From: Nodularia sp. NIES-3585
GTDB taxonomy: Bacteria > Cyanobacteriota > Cyanobacteriia > Cyanobacteriales > Nostocaceae
DNA length: 64,000 nucleotides
Assembly (NCBI RefSeq): GCF_002218065.1
Contig: NZ_BDUB01000001.1
Coordinates: 3,718,695-3,782,694 of the forward strand
Direction: 5' to 3'
A program made the position numbers and the translations under genes. The notes under the pieces are model-generated. The model made no database searches, was not told where the DNA came from, and saw nothing but the letters and a program-made list of their open reading frames with translations. This document shows positions 49,055 through 57,437 of the stretch, in pieces. Each line of letters begins with the position of its first letter. Position 1 is the first letter of the stretch.

Positions 49055-50443
49055 CTAAAAAGAAGTTTGTACTTGTTGACTTTTCCCGTCCTGAGAAGTC
49101 TCTAACGCAATTTGCTTGAGTTGCACCTTCAGTCCATTTTCTGGGCGCAAGGTAATTGAAGGCTGTGGCACAATGGGATAATCTGGAACTAAATCTATTT
49201 GGAACCTTTGAGCGATCGTTGCCAATAACAAAGCCGCTTCCATTTGAGCAAAACCTTTACCAATACAAATTCTGGGACCATCCCCAAAGGGAATATATAC
49301 TCCTTTAGGCAATTGCTTTTCAAACTCCTGCGTCCAACGTTCTGGTTGAAAAGCTTCGGGATTTTCAAAATACTGGGGATGACGATGCATTACCCACTGG
49401 CTCATCATGATTGTCGTACCTTGAGGAATCTCATAATCGCCAATTTGGGTATCAACTGCTGCTTCCCGCCCCTGTATAGATACTGGAGGGTATAACCGCA
49501 TTGATTCTTTGATAATTTGCTGTGTATAAACTAATTGCCCCAGGTCTGCGAGTGTGGGTAACTTTCCTTGCAAAACTTGGTTTAGCTCTAATTCTAATTT
49601 TTGCCGCACGTCGGGATTTTGTGCCAAAAGCATCCACGTCCAGGATAAAGCATTTGCCGTGGTTTCATGCCCAGCTAACATCAAGGTCGCTACTTCATCG
49701 CGGAGCAGTTTATCATCCATCTGCTGACCTGTTTCTTCGTCTTTTGCTTCCATAAGCATAGTCAACAAATCATCGGTTTGTTCCTGACTGTGGCGACGTT
49801 CTTGAATCAGTTTGTAAATAGCTTCATCCATTTGAGCAACAGCATGACGATAACGGATGTTTTCCGGTCTTGGGAACCACTCCCACACCAAAAAATTCTG
49901 CCGCCGCTTACTTTCAAACCACTGCATGGCTACATCTAGTGCATTAGCAACAACTTTGGCTTCCCCTTCATCCACCTCAGTGCTAAAGATGCACTTCATA
50001 ATTATTTGCAGCGTCAACTGCATCATATCTGCATGAATATCATGAGTTTCACCATCGTGCCAAGTTTGCAGCATTCGGTTGGTGTAATCTACCATGACTT
50101 CGCCATATTTATTAATCCGTTTTTGGTGAAATACTGGTTGAATCAGGCGACGTTGCCAAAACCAGGATTCTCCTTCTGTGGTTAATAAGCCCTCTCCTAA
50201 TAAGCTTTTTAAAGCGCGGGAACCTCGACTTTTAATAAAATCCCGGCGATTTTTAAGAACTTGTTCTACGTATTGAGGATGAGTCACTAAACAGGTAGGT
50301 GTTAACCCAAATTGTAGGGGAACAATATCACCATAGTCACGACAACGAGTGAGAAATCCTAACGGGTCTTGTCCAAGTTCAAGTAGATGTCCAACAATAG
50401 AGTTAACTGGCGGCGCTGGTAACTCGAATACATCGCGAACCAT
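49055..50443 (-). CDS. Cytochrome P450 (CYP110/CYP120-like group)
   Basis: 462 residues of a soluble-looking P450. The I helix is LMLAGHETTANALSWTW (oxygen-activating Thr), the K helix has ESMRLYPP (E-x-x-R), then the PERF-type PEAFQPERW and the haem loop FGDGPRICIGKGFAQME, whose Cys ligates iron. The N-terminus APPVNSIVGHLLELGQDPLG is the proline-rich start of the cyanobacterial fatty-acid or terpene-hydroxylating P450s. Substrate is unknown and no ferredoxin partner is adjacent. ATG at 50443. Single gene on the minus strand. Confidence 0.9.
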   Translation of the reverse strand: MVRDVFELPAPPVNSIVGHLLELGQDPLGFLTRCRDYGDIVPLQFGLTPTCLVTHPQYVEQVLKNRRDFIKSRGSRALKSLLGEGLLTTEGESWFWQRRLIQPVFHQKRINKYGEVMVDYTNRMLQTWHDGETHDIHADMMQLTLQIIMKCIFSTEVDEGEAKVVANALDVAMQWFESKRRQNFLVWEWFPRPENIRYRHAVAQMDEAIYKLIQERRHSQEQTDDLLTMLMEAKDEETGQQMDDKLLRDEVATLMLAGHETTANALSWTWMLLAQNPDVRQKLELELNQVLQGKLPTLADLGQLVYTQQIIKESMRLYPPVSIQGREAAVDTQIGDYEIPQGTTIMMSQWVMHRHPQYFENPEAFQPERWTQEFEKQLPKGVYIPFGDGPRICIGKGFAQMEAALLLATIAQRFQIDLVPDYPIVPQPSITLRPENGLKVQLKQIALETSQDGKSQQVQTSF

Positions 50444-50538
50444 ACCAAAAATCCTCTAGGTTTGTATGTATTCGAGAAGATTAACTCACAGTTAATTTTA
50501 GATTCTTCATCAAATAGAGAGATTTCTCAAGGCAAAGA

Positions 50539-51402
50539 TTAATTATTTTCAGAAATCATGTCAGGTGTTTCCTGGTTGAATCTGGGATAAGAGATACCAT
50601 GTTTAGCAAAGGCTTGTTTAGCTCGCCGCATTAAATCAGTTTGATAAATAAACTCATCCCTAGCATCCATTGGATAAGACTTAAGTTTGAATTTAGTACA
50701 CCAAGGTAATTCTGCCATCACGACAACAACGGGTAATTTTAACTGGGTATATCGACTACTGTAAGCAGCTTGGTATAAAAGTCGGATTACCTTTTCACAA
50801 TCAACGTGATGATCTAAATAGAATTCTGTAACTACTTGTGCTTCTAATTCACCACTATTAGCATTAGAAATAGCATCTGTCCAAGTTTTATTGTGGGGAA
50901 TAGTGACAACATTATCATCAGGGGTTTGCAATCTGAGTCCACGTAAACCGTAACCGATCACCTCGCCGTAATGTTCGCCAATGCGAATGCGATCGCCGAC
51001 TCGATAAGGTGCTTCAAATAAAGTCACAACCCCAGCAATAATAGAACTTACATAGTCTTTAAATGCAAATCCTAATCCCACCGCAATTGTGCCGGTGAGT
51101 GCGAGGAGATTTCTTTCAGACAGATTCAGAAATAAGTTAAGTAGGTAAACTACAGTAACAATCAAAATCAGTCCTTTCCAAAAAGGTACTGACTGTTTAA
51201 TTGTGAGTCGGAACCGCCGCGCTACTCGCTCTGATAGCCAATTGACAAAAGATTGAAATGTGGCAGAAATTCCGTAGGCAACAAAAACGCTAATTAGAGC
51301 TTTGAGAATCTTGTTGACTGTAATATCAGTGAGGAGTCTTTCGGCTACTGTATTATCATTGAACAATTGAGCAAAAAAGCTAGTACAAATAGATAAAAGC
51401 AT
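50539..51402 (-). CDS. MscS-family mechanosensitive ion channel
   Basis: 287 residues. Three or four N-terminal transmembrane helices lead to the pore helix LTGTIAVGLGFAFKDYVSSI and the beta domain VTLFEAPYRVGDRIRIGEHY with VIGYGLRGLRLQTPDDN and VVTIPHNK. This is the MscS core; the channel opens under membrane tension to release solutes on osmotic downshock. It starts 6 bp after the winged-helix protein gene, so it is probably the last gene of the xseA-xseB operon. Confidence 0.88.
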   Translation of the reverse strand: MLLSICTSFFAQLFNDNTVAERLLTDITVNKILKALISVFVAYGISATFQSFVNWLSERVARRFRLTIKQSVPFWKGLILIVTVVYLLNLFLNLSERNLLALTGTIAVGLGFAFKDYVSSIIAGVVTLFEAPYRVGDRIRIGEHYGEVIGYGLRGLRLQTPDDNVVTIPHNKTWTDAISNANSGELEAQVVTEFYLDHHVDCEKVIRLLYQAAYSSRYTQLKLPVVVVMAELPWCTKFKLKSYPMDARDEFIYQTDLMRRAKQAFAKHGISYPRFNQETPDMISENN

Positions 51403-51408
51403 AATGAA

Positions 51409-52593
51409 TTAGCCATCTCCAAGCAAAAAGTTGTTATTAACTAACTCTGTTTTGAGTGAAGGATAATAAGCAGGATAAATATTTAATTGCTCTTGCTGTT
51501 GTACTATTACACCCGCACGCTGAAGCATTTGCACACGCGATCGCACCAGTTGTTCACTTTCGCCTAAACTCAGAGCTAGATCAGTCCGAGTCATCTGGCC
51601 ATGTAACAATAGAGAATGCAGTAGATAGCGATCAGTTGCAGTCAAATCAGGTAGACTCGGCAAAATTGGCTTCGTTTGGCGGAGGTTAACGGGAATTTCC
51701 AGAGTTACACCTTGAGGTGTTAGTTTAGGCTTAGACTCAGAAACAGCATCAGGGATATCCGCCGCCCGAATCCGTAATGCTTGCAGCCATAATTGAGCAG
51801 CCACGCTACTCACCCCAGAAGCCAGACTAGCAAGAGATTTACAGTCAGCTAAATCCATATCCGCGTCGTCGTCTTCAGGAGTTAATTGTGCGGTGACAGG
51901 TGCTAACCATTTTTGCAGTGCATCCCCTTTTAATTTAGGTAGGGGGTGAACTTGTTCTAAATAAGCACTCACCTGACAAACCTGATCGAGAAACGTCCAA
52001 GCCGAATAATTGCAACCAATCAGCCAAAACCGAGACTTATCTTTGACAACGGCATTTTGCAGAAACTCGATACCTTCCCACCCCTCAATACATCGCAGAA
52101 AGCACTGCGCCAGACAGGGAATCACGACCAAAGTTTGCCGTTCACTCAGTTCTGGATTAGCATCACCGCCATAATCTGCTGACTGAGACTCTGTTTGAGA
52201 AAATAAAGCCTCATTAATTGCTGTTTTCAGAGATGAACAATCAGGTGAACGTTTACACAGCGCTAAAGGATGAATAATTTGCCAATTTTGGGAACATTCA
52301 TCTGTTAAGCTGTCCTGGATAATTTGAGCAATTGGTTCCACAGAACAACCTAGAATCACCAGACTATTGGCAGATGTAACATTTTGCTGCCAATCTGACA
52401 AAGCTGAAGTCAGTGTTTCTTGGATAGCCGTCCGATATTCCAGTGGAGGTGATAATTGAGCTAATTTTTGTGAAAACTCCTGAATAATATCTTCAGGCGG
52501 TTTATTGAGGATATTATCGGGATTAGTTGTTTTAGCCTGGGAGAGCCAAGACTGAAACCAATGGATAGAAGATCGGAATTTTGCGCCTATCAT
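51409..52593 (-). CDS. Hypothetical protein with C-terminal winged-helix domain
   Basis: 394 residues of unknown function, probably cyanobacteria-specific. The N-terminal two thirds are soluble, with STAND-like or Rossmann-like strands (SLVILGCSVEPIAQIIQD, TLVVIPCLAQCFLRCIEGWE, SRFWLIGCNYSAWTFLDQV), but no Walker motif. The C-terminal 90 residues (LTATDRYLLHSLLLHGQMTR ... LGESEQLVRSRVQMLQRAGV) form a MarR-like winged helix. It sits 15 bp after xseB and 6 bp before mscS, so it is co-transcribed with repair and osmotic genes. It may be an ATP-independent sensor or regulator; that is speculation. Confidence 0.65.
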   Translation of the reverse strand: MIGAKFRSSIHWFQSWLSQAKTTNPDNILNKPPEDIIQEFSQKLAQLSPPLEYRTAIQETLTSALSDWQQNVTSANSLVILGCSVEPIAQIIQDSLTDECSQNWQIIHPLALCKRSPDCSSLKTAINEALFSQTESQSADYGGDANPELSERQTLVVIPCLAQCFLRCIEGWEGIEFLQNAVVKDKSRFWLIGCNYSAWTFLDQVCQVSAYLEQVHPLPKLKGDALQKWLAPVTAQLTPEDDDADMDLADCKSLASLASGVSSVAAQLWLQALRIRAADIPDAVSESKPKLTPQGVTLEIPVNLRQTKPILPSLPDLTATDRYLLHSLLLHGQMTRTDLALSLGESEQLVRSRVQMLQRAGVIVQQQEQLNIYPAYYPSLKTELVNNNFLLGDG

Positions 52594-52608
52594 TATCTCC
52601 TATAACTG

Positions 52609-52830
52609 TTAGTCATCGGTCAAAGTTTCAATTAACAGATTGGCTTGTTGCTGTCGCTGCTGCAAAAAACTTTCGCACTGACGCAAAGACTCAACAGCAC
52701 TAGAAAACTGCTCAAACACCGCTTCCAAATCCAACTCACCCGCCTCAATGCGAGCAATAATTTCTTCTATCTCAAGCACCTTCTGCTCATAACTCCAACC
52801 CGCCCTCGAATCATCCTTACGCTTAACCAT
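52609..52830 (-). CDS. xseB: Exonuclease VII small subunit
   Basis: 73 residues: [20 protein letters not shown] then [20 protein letters not shown], an entirely helical XseB chain. Several copies wrap around one XseA to form exonuclease VII, which degrades single-stranded DNA from both ends. Its start overlaps xseA by 8 nt, the standard arrangement. Confidence 0.92.
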   Translation of the reverse strand: MVKRKDDSRAGWSYEQKVLEIEEIIARIEAGELDLEAVFEQFSSAVESLRQCESFLQQRQQQANLLIETLTDD

Positions 52831-54079
52831 TCAACTCTCTGTGTCCTCTGCGCCTCTGTGGTTCGTTTTCCGTCACCTTCACTGTAACCTCCCCCTGCCC
52901 CAACTGAATCAACAAATCTTCCCCCACAGCCAACTCAGAAGCCGAACGAGCGATCGCCCCATTTTCCCGCCGCACCACAGCATAACCACGCTGTAAAACC
53001 GCCTTGGGGTCAAGACTAGCCAACTTTTCCCGTAATAATTCTAAACGCTGCTGGGCTTGGTGCGATCGCCCCAGAGTCACCTGTACCAATTGTTGCCTTT
53101 TCCAACTGAGTTGCTGTATCTCCTGCTGTACCTGTTTGTCTAATCCTAAACGCCGCAAGCGATCGCGTAAACCTTGTAATTTATCCTCAGAATTTACCGT
53201 AAATTCCCCTACCGCCGCACCCAGCGCCAGTATCCTTTGGCGATGCTGAAAATACAAATCTGTAAGAGATGGCACAACAGTTTCCGCCGCCGCCGTCGGT
53301 GTATGTACACAAGCATCAGCAACCAAATCTACCAAAGACTCATCCCGTTGATGACCAATACCAGTAATTACCGGGATAGAACAAGTAGCAACAGCCCTCA
53401 CCACCCGTTCATCATTAAAGCAAGCCAATTCCTCAACCGCACCACCACCCCGTGATAAAATCAGCACCTGAGCGCGACCATCACGATTGACGCGATTAAT
53501 CGCCTTAACTATAGAATCTGGTGCTTGCTCACCCTGCACCGTAGCCGGAGAAAATAACACCTGTAAACCTGGATACCTTTGCTTCAGCGTTTTTTGAATA
53601 TCACCCCAAGCCGCCGCAGTGGGTGATGTTACCACAGCAATAGTTTGAGGGTGCAGAGGTAGAGGACGTTTGCGTTCTGTATCAAATAAACCCTCAGCCA
53701 GCAAGCGGTTTTTTAATTGTTGATAGCGTAGCGCCTGTAAACCAGCACCAGCAGGTATAGCTTGCCAAACAGATAATTGATACTCTCCCCGTTGCGGGTA
53801 AACTCGGATACTACCCATGATAATTAACTGCTCGCCGGCGATTGGCATTTGAGCCAGTTTCGGGATTTGGCCTTTCCAGACCACACACTTAATTCCGGCT
53901 GACCCCTCTGGGTCTTGCAGAGTAAAAAATAAGCCACTGCGATGATTATTAGCACTGGAAACTTCCCCAGTTACCCAAACTTGGCGTAATTGCTCATCTT
54001 GCTCTAACAGCAAGCGGATATAGTCAGTTAATCCAGCTACTGAAAGCGCTGTATCGGGAATCACAGAGTTAAAAGTCAT
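52823..54079 (-). CDS. xseA: Exonuclease VII large subunit
   Basis: About 418 residues. N-terminal OB fold ([40 protein letters not shown]), then the catalytic domain with [39 protein letters not shown] and [20 protein letters not shown], then a coiled coil and a small C-terminal domain ([16 protein letters not shown]). I prefer the start at ATG 54079 ([14 protein letters not shown]); ATG 54118 or TTG 54133 would add 13 or 18 residues. The last dozen residues ([12 protein letters not shown]) are encoded by a dispersed repeat that spills into the start of xseB. Confidence 0.9.
   Translation of the reverse strand: MTFNSVIPDTALSVAGLTDYIRLLLEQDEQLRQVWVTGEVSSANNHRSGLFFTLQDPEGSAGIKCVVWKGQIPKLAQMPIAGEQLIIMGSIRVYPQRGEYQLSVWQAIPAGAGLQALRYQQLKNRLLAEGLFDTERKRPLPLHPQTIAVVTSPTAAAWGDIQKTLKQRYPGLQVLFSPATVQGEQAPDSIVKAINRVNRDGRAQVLILSRGGGAVEELACFNDERVVRAVATCSIPVITGIGHQRDESLVDLVADACVHTPTAAAETVVPSLTDLYFQHRQRILALGAAVGEFTVNSEDKLQGLRDRLRRLGLDKQVQQEIQQLSWKRQQLVQVTLGRSHQAQQRLELLREKLASLDPKAVLQRGYAVVRRENGAIARSASELAVGEDLLIQLGQGEVTVKVTENEPQRRRGHRELNG
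52837..52861. repeat. Dispersed CGCAGAGG-type repeat inside the xseA 3' end
   Basis: The minus strand reads CCACAGAGGCGCAGAGGACA then CAGAG, a word found in many intergenic places of Nostoc genomes (a related form is at about 60420). Here it encodes the xseA C-terminus. Confidence 0.7.
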
Positions 54080-54239
54080 CTGGGCGTGGGAGCATTGGTG
54101 CTGGAGAGATTCTAGCATTTTTAAGAATACCAAAATTTATCCGGTGCGATCGCTTTAAATCTTCAAACAGGCGCTTTCACCTACACAGTCTATTTTTAGA
54201 AAAATCTGGTAAAGTCTATTTAACTGGATCTGTAAAAAT

Positions 54240-54494
54240 ATGAAGTTACCCGAACTAAATTCTGCAACCATAGGTCGCATCATCGAAATGGCCTGGGAAG
54301 ATAGAACACCTTTTGAAGCCATTGAAATTCAATTTGGCTTGTCAGAAAAACAGGTAATTAATCTCATGAGGCGAGAAATGAAAGAATCCAGCTTTAAAAT
54401 GTGGCGCAAGCGAGTTACCAAACGCAAAACAAAACACCTACATGAGCGAAATTTTATTGCTGGTAGATTTAAGTCCAAAAATCAAAAAACCTAA
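54240..54494 (+). CDS. Small conserved protein, TIGR03643/DUF2805 type
   Basis: 84 residues: IGRIIEMAWEDRTPFEAIEI, QFGLSEKQVINLMRREMK and KMWRKRVTKRKTKH. This short family is found in cyanobacteria and other bacteria; a helix-turn-helix-like core and a basic tail suggest nucleic acid binding, but its role is unknown. Divergent from xseA with about 110 bp between. Complete. Confidence 0.8.
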   Translation: MKLPELNSATIGRIIEMAWEDRTPFEAIEIQFGLSEKQVINLMRREMKESSFKMWRKRVTKRKTKHLHERNFIAGRFKSKNQKT

Positions 54495-54921
54495 TATTTC
54501 AACTTAATTAATAATCTTTAACTAGCCAGTAGGGTGTGTTACGCCGGAGGCTAACGCACCTGCAATTGTTGACACAAAATCTACAGGTGTTTCATCCGGC
54601 ATCAGTTTTAAACTCTGGTTAAATTAGTCATAATGTTTTTACTGTTTTTTCATAAATTCACTACCGTAATAACCGATTGTGACAGCTAAGGGTGCGGAAT
54701 GTGGGATAGATAAGTCGAAAAACCTGATCTAAATTTACTTTCATTTAGTATGGAGTTAGTCCTAACACACCCAAAATAGAGGATGGTGCGTTGCGCTACG
54801 CGACAACACACCCTACAAACTACAAACAAGGATTTCGAGTCGATTTAATTATTTGTGTGTACACCGTAGCCTTACCAAGAGGAAGGATAGGTCTGGTGTA
54901 GCTAGCTGCTTTTGTGGACTT
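54495..54921. repeat. Intergenic region with inverted GTAGGGTGTGTT repeats
   Basis: About 430 bp without a gene. GTAGGGTGTGTT near 54531 is followed by CGGAGGCTAACGCACC; the complement of the same GTAGGGTGTGTT word with CAACGCACC lies at about 54788-54818. Each arm is a dispersed cyanobacterial palindrome; together they enclose about 290 bp and could be a miniature element. The right part is the 3' flank of the pentapeptide protein gene. Confidence 0.6.
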
Positions 54922-55416
54922 CTATCTACATTCCAAAGACTCGCGAGTAGCCACACCAGTGTGAGAATTTACCCCACTAGCCTGAGTGCAGAGTTTTTTA
55001 ATCTGCGTCCCATCTAAAATAGCATTCGTAAAATCAGCCCCTGTGATGTCAACATCATCAAAAACAGAACGTAACATCATGGCGTTAGTGAATATAGCAT
55101 CAGTGAAATCCCCACCCTTGAACTGTGTCAAATAGGCGATACCATTACTAAAATCTACACCATGCATATTTACTCCCTCCAACAGCGAACCGTTAAACAC
55201 GCCGCCACGGAAATCAGCATTGCTAAAATTAGTATTCTCTAAAATCACATTGGTAAACTCAGATCCCACCAAATCTTGACCAGAGTAATCCTTCACCTCA
55301 ACTTCATCACCCACAGAACGGGTAATGCTGGAAGAACTAGCAGCTTGTGCCGATAGGGGAAACAAAAACAGAACCGTAGCTAAAACAAAACTAGCCAGTA
55401 GTTGCCAATACTTCAT
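54922..55416 (-). CDS. Exported pentapeptide-repeat protein (lumenal type)
   Basis: 164 residues. Signal peptide MKYWQLLASFVLATVLFLFP ... SAQA (cleavage near 25), then pentapeptide repeats A(D/N)LxX (VGSEFTNVILENTNFSNADF, GVFNGSLLEGVNMHGVDFSN), forming a right-handed beta helix. The C-terminal CTQASGVNSHTGVATRESLE followed by CR is conserved in thylakoid lumen pentapeptide proteins (TL15/TL17-like) and has two Cys that may form a disulphide. Likely in the thylakoid lumen or periplasm. Function unknown. Divergent from gcvT. Confidence 0.85.
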   Translation of the reverse strand: MKYWQLLASFVLATVLFLFPLSAQAASSSSITRSVGDEVEVKDYSGQDLVGSEFTNVILENTNFSNADFRGGVFNGSLLEGVNMHGVDFSNGIAYLTQFKGGDFTDAIFTNAMMLRSVFDDVDITGADFTNAILDGTQIKKLCTQASGVNSHTGVATRESLECR

Positions 55417-55645
55417 AATCTTTTATTAACAAATCTCAACAATTGCACTATTTACCATTAAACCTTACAGCTAACTCCAACTGTTGTGATTTGCCAGAGA
55501 TTTCTAAATCGTCTAAATAAACCAACCATTCCCAGTCAATGAAAAGCCTGAGATTTTTTGACGAACGCCCTGCGGCGCTAGCCTGTCAAACTATCAACCA
55601 TCTCTTAGGATATATAGATATTGACTTGCGATCGCAAAAATACCT

Positions 55646-56782
55646 GTGGCTAATCAACAAGACATCACCCAAGCCCTAGGGCGCACCCCCCTATATCAAC
55701 TAGGTGCAGAACTCAAAGCCCGCTTTACCAGCTTTGGTGGTTGGGAAATGCCTGTACAATTTGCTGGTATTAGCAAAGAACACGAAGCCGTGAGAAACTC
55801 CGCTGGGATGTTCGATATTTCCCACATGGGCAAATTTACCCTCCAAGGTAAACACCTGATTGACCAACTTCAGCGTTTAGTGCCTTCAGACTTGAATCGA
55901 TTGCAACCAGGTCAAGCGCAATACACCGTATTGTTAAATCCCCAAGGCGGAATTATTGACGACATCATTATCTATGATCAGGGTAAAGATGCCACTGGTT
56001 TACAACAGGCGGCAATTGTTGTCAATGCCTCAACCACTGCTAAAGATAAAGCCTGGTTATTGCAAGAACTTGACCTAAATCAGGTGCAATTCCAAGATTT
56101 GTCACCAGAAAAAGTTTTAATTGCCGTCCAAGGGCCAAAGGCAGTTAAATATCTCCAGCCCTTAGTACAGTCAGACTTACAACCAATCAAAGCCTTTGGT
56201 CACCTCCAAACCACAATACTGGGTAAACCTGCCTTTATTGCCCGCACAGGTTACACCGGCGAAGATGGTTTTGAGGTGATGCTAGATCCAGATGTGGGAG
56301 TAGAATTGTGGCAAACACTCCATCAAGCTGGCGTTACACCCTGCGGACTAGGTGCTAGAGATACCCTGCGACTAGAAGCAGCAATGGCACTTTATGGACA
56401 AGATATCGACGACACCACCACCCCCCTAGAAGCAGGTTTAAGTTGGCTGGTTCACCTCGATACTAAAGGTGATTTTATCGGGCGAGAAGTTTTAGCACAG
56501 CAAAAAACCAATGGAGTGCAGAAGCGTTTAATCGGCTTACAAATGTTAGGGCGTAATATTGCCCGTCATGGCTACCCAGTGGCCTCAGCAGGTCAAGTCG
56601 TGGGAGAAATTACCAGTGGAACATTATCGCCTACACTTAGCTATCCCGTAGCCTTAGCCTACGTTCCTACTCAGCTAGCAAAGGTTGGTGAACAGCTATC
56701 TGTAGAAATTCGTGGCAAAACTTATCCAGCAGTTGTAGTAAAACGTCCCTTTTATCGGTCAAAAAATCGTCTCAGTAGCTGA
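55646..56782 (+). CDS. gcvT: Glycine cleavage system T-protein (aminomethyltransferase)
   Basis: 378 residues with GTG start at 55646. Typical GcvT: TPLYQLGAELKARFTSFGGW, FDISHMGKFTLQGKHL, TVLLNPQGGIIDDIIIYDQG (catalytic Asp region), FIARTGYTGEDGFEVML and CGLGARDTLRLEAAMALYGQ. It transfers the methylene of the H-protein-bound aminomethyl group to tetrahydrofolate, releasing ammonia. First gene of gcvT-gcvH-gcvP, all on one strand. In cyanobacteria the system processes photorespiratory glycine. No glycine riboswitch was recognised in the 229-bp leader, which holds a TTTGAC/GTCAAA palindrome near 55555-55595. Confidence 0.93.
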   Translation: MANQQDITQALGRTPLYQLGAELKARFTSFGGWEMPVQFAGISKEHEAVRNSAGMFDISHMGKFTLQGKHLIDQLQRLVPSDLNRLQPGQAQYTVLLNPQGGIIDDIIIYDQGKDATGLQQAAIVVNASTTAKDKAWLLQELDLNQVQFQDLSPEKVLIAVQGPKAVKYLQPLVQSDLQPIKAFGHLQTTILGKPAFIARTGYTGEDGFEVMLDPDVGVELWQTLHQAGVTPCGLGARDTLRLEAAMALYGQDIDDTTTPLEAGLSWLVHLDTKGDFIGREVLAQQKTNGVQKRLIGLQMLGRNIARHGYPVASAGQVVGEITSGTLSPTLSYPVALAYVPTQLAKVGEQLSVEIRGKTYPAVVVKRPFYRSKNRLSS

Positions 56783-56883
56783 TAATGTGTTTTGAGCTAC
56801 TCAATCTCAACTATGGTTAATTACTGACCATAACTTGAATGAATTGGGGGCGCTAACTATTTTGATATCAAAGGAAAAGTGAT

Positions 56884-57273
56884 ATGTCTATTGAATATCC
56901 GCAGGATTTAAGATACCTGGATACTCATGAATACGTGCGGCTAGATGGTGAAATTGGCACTATTGGTATTACTGAATTTGCCATAAATCAAATAGGTGAT
57001 GTCGTATTTTTGGACTTACCAGACATAGGTACCCTGCTGACCAAGGGAGAAGAATTTGGCACTATTGAATCAGTGAAATCCGTTGAAAGCCTGAATGCAC
57101 CAGTTACCGGCACAGTTGTAGAACGCAATGAACCTTTAATTGAATCTCTCGAAGAAATCGCAGATGACCCCTATGGGGAAGCTTGGTTCTTAAAAGTACG
57201 TCTCAATGATCCAGATGAAGTCCTGGATGGTATGACGGCGGATGAGTATCGCGCTTTGGTAGAAGGCGAGTAG
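56884..57273 (+). CDS. gcvH: Glycine cleavage system H-protein
   Basis: 129 residues: RYLDTHEYVRLDGEIGTIGI, QIGDVVFLDLPDIGT and the lipoyl-bearing lysine K65 in GTIESVKSVESLNAPVTGTV, ending ADDPYGEAWFLKV. The lipoamide arm carries the aminomethyl group from GcvP to GcvT and on to the L-protein. 101 bp after gcvT, 164 bp before gcvP. Confidence 0.95.
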   Translation: MSIEYPQDLRYLDTHEYVRLDGEIGTIGITEFAINQIGDVVFLDLPDIGTLLTKGEEFGTIESVKSVESLNAPVTGTVVERNEPLIESLEEIADDPYGEAWFLKVRLNDPDEVLDGMTADEYRALVEGE

Positions 57274-57437
57274 AGGCATAAAGGGATGAGGAGGCTTCCT
57301 ACTTCCTTCTCTCCCCCACTCAACAATAGACCTCTCCGACAAAAAATCATCAAATCAAAGAGGAATTCATCAGTAACTCCCACTAGTTACGAATATTTGT
57401 TGCAAAATATGAAATAGTTATCTTTGGAGTTCAACTT

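Noticed and set aside
55417..55645. Glycine riboswitch before gcvT
   Set aside because: The conserved riboswitch core words are not visible; only a dispersed palindrome is present.
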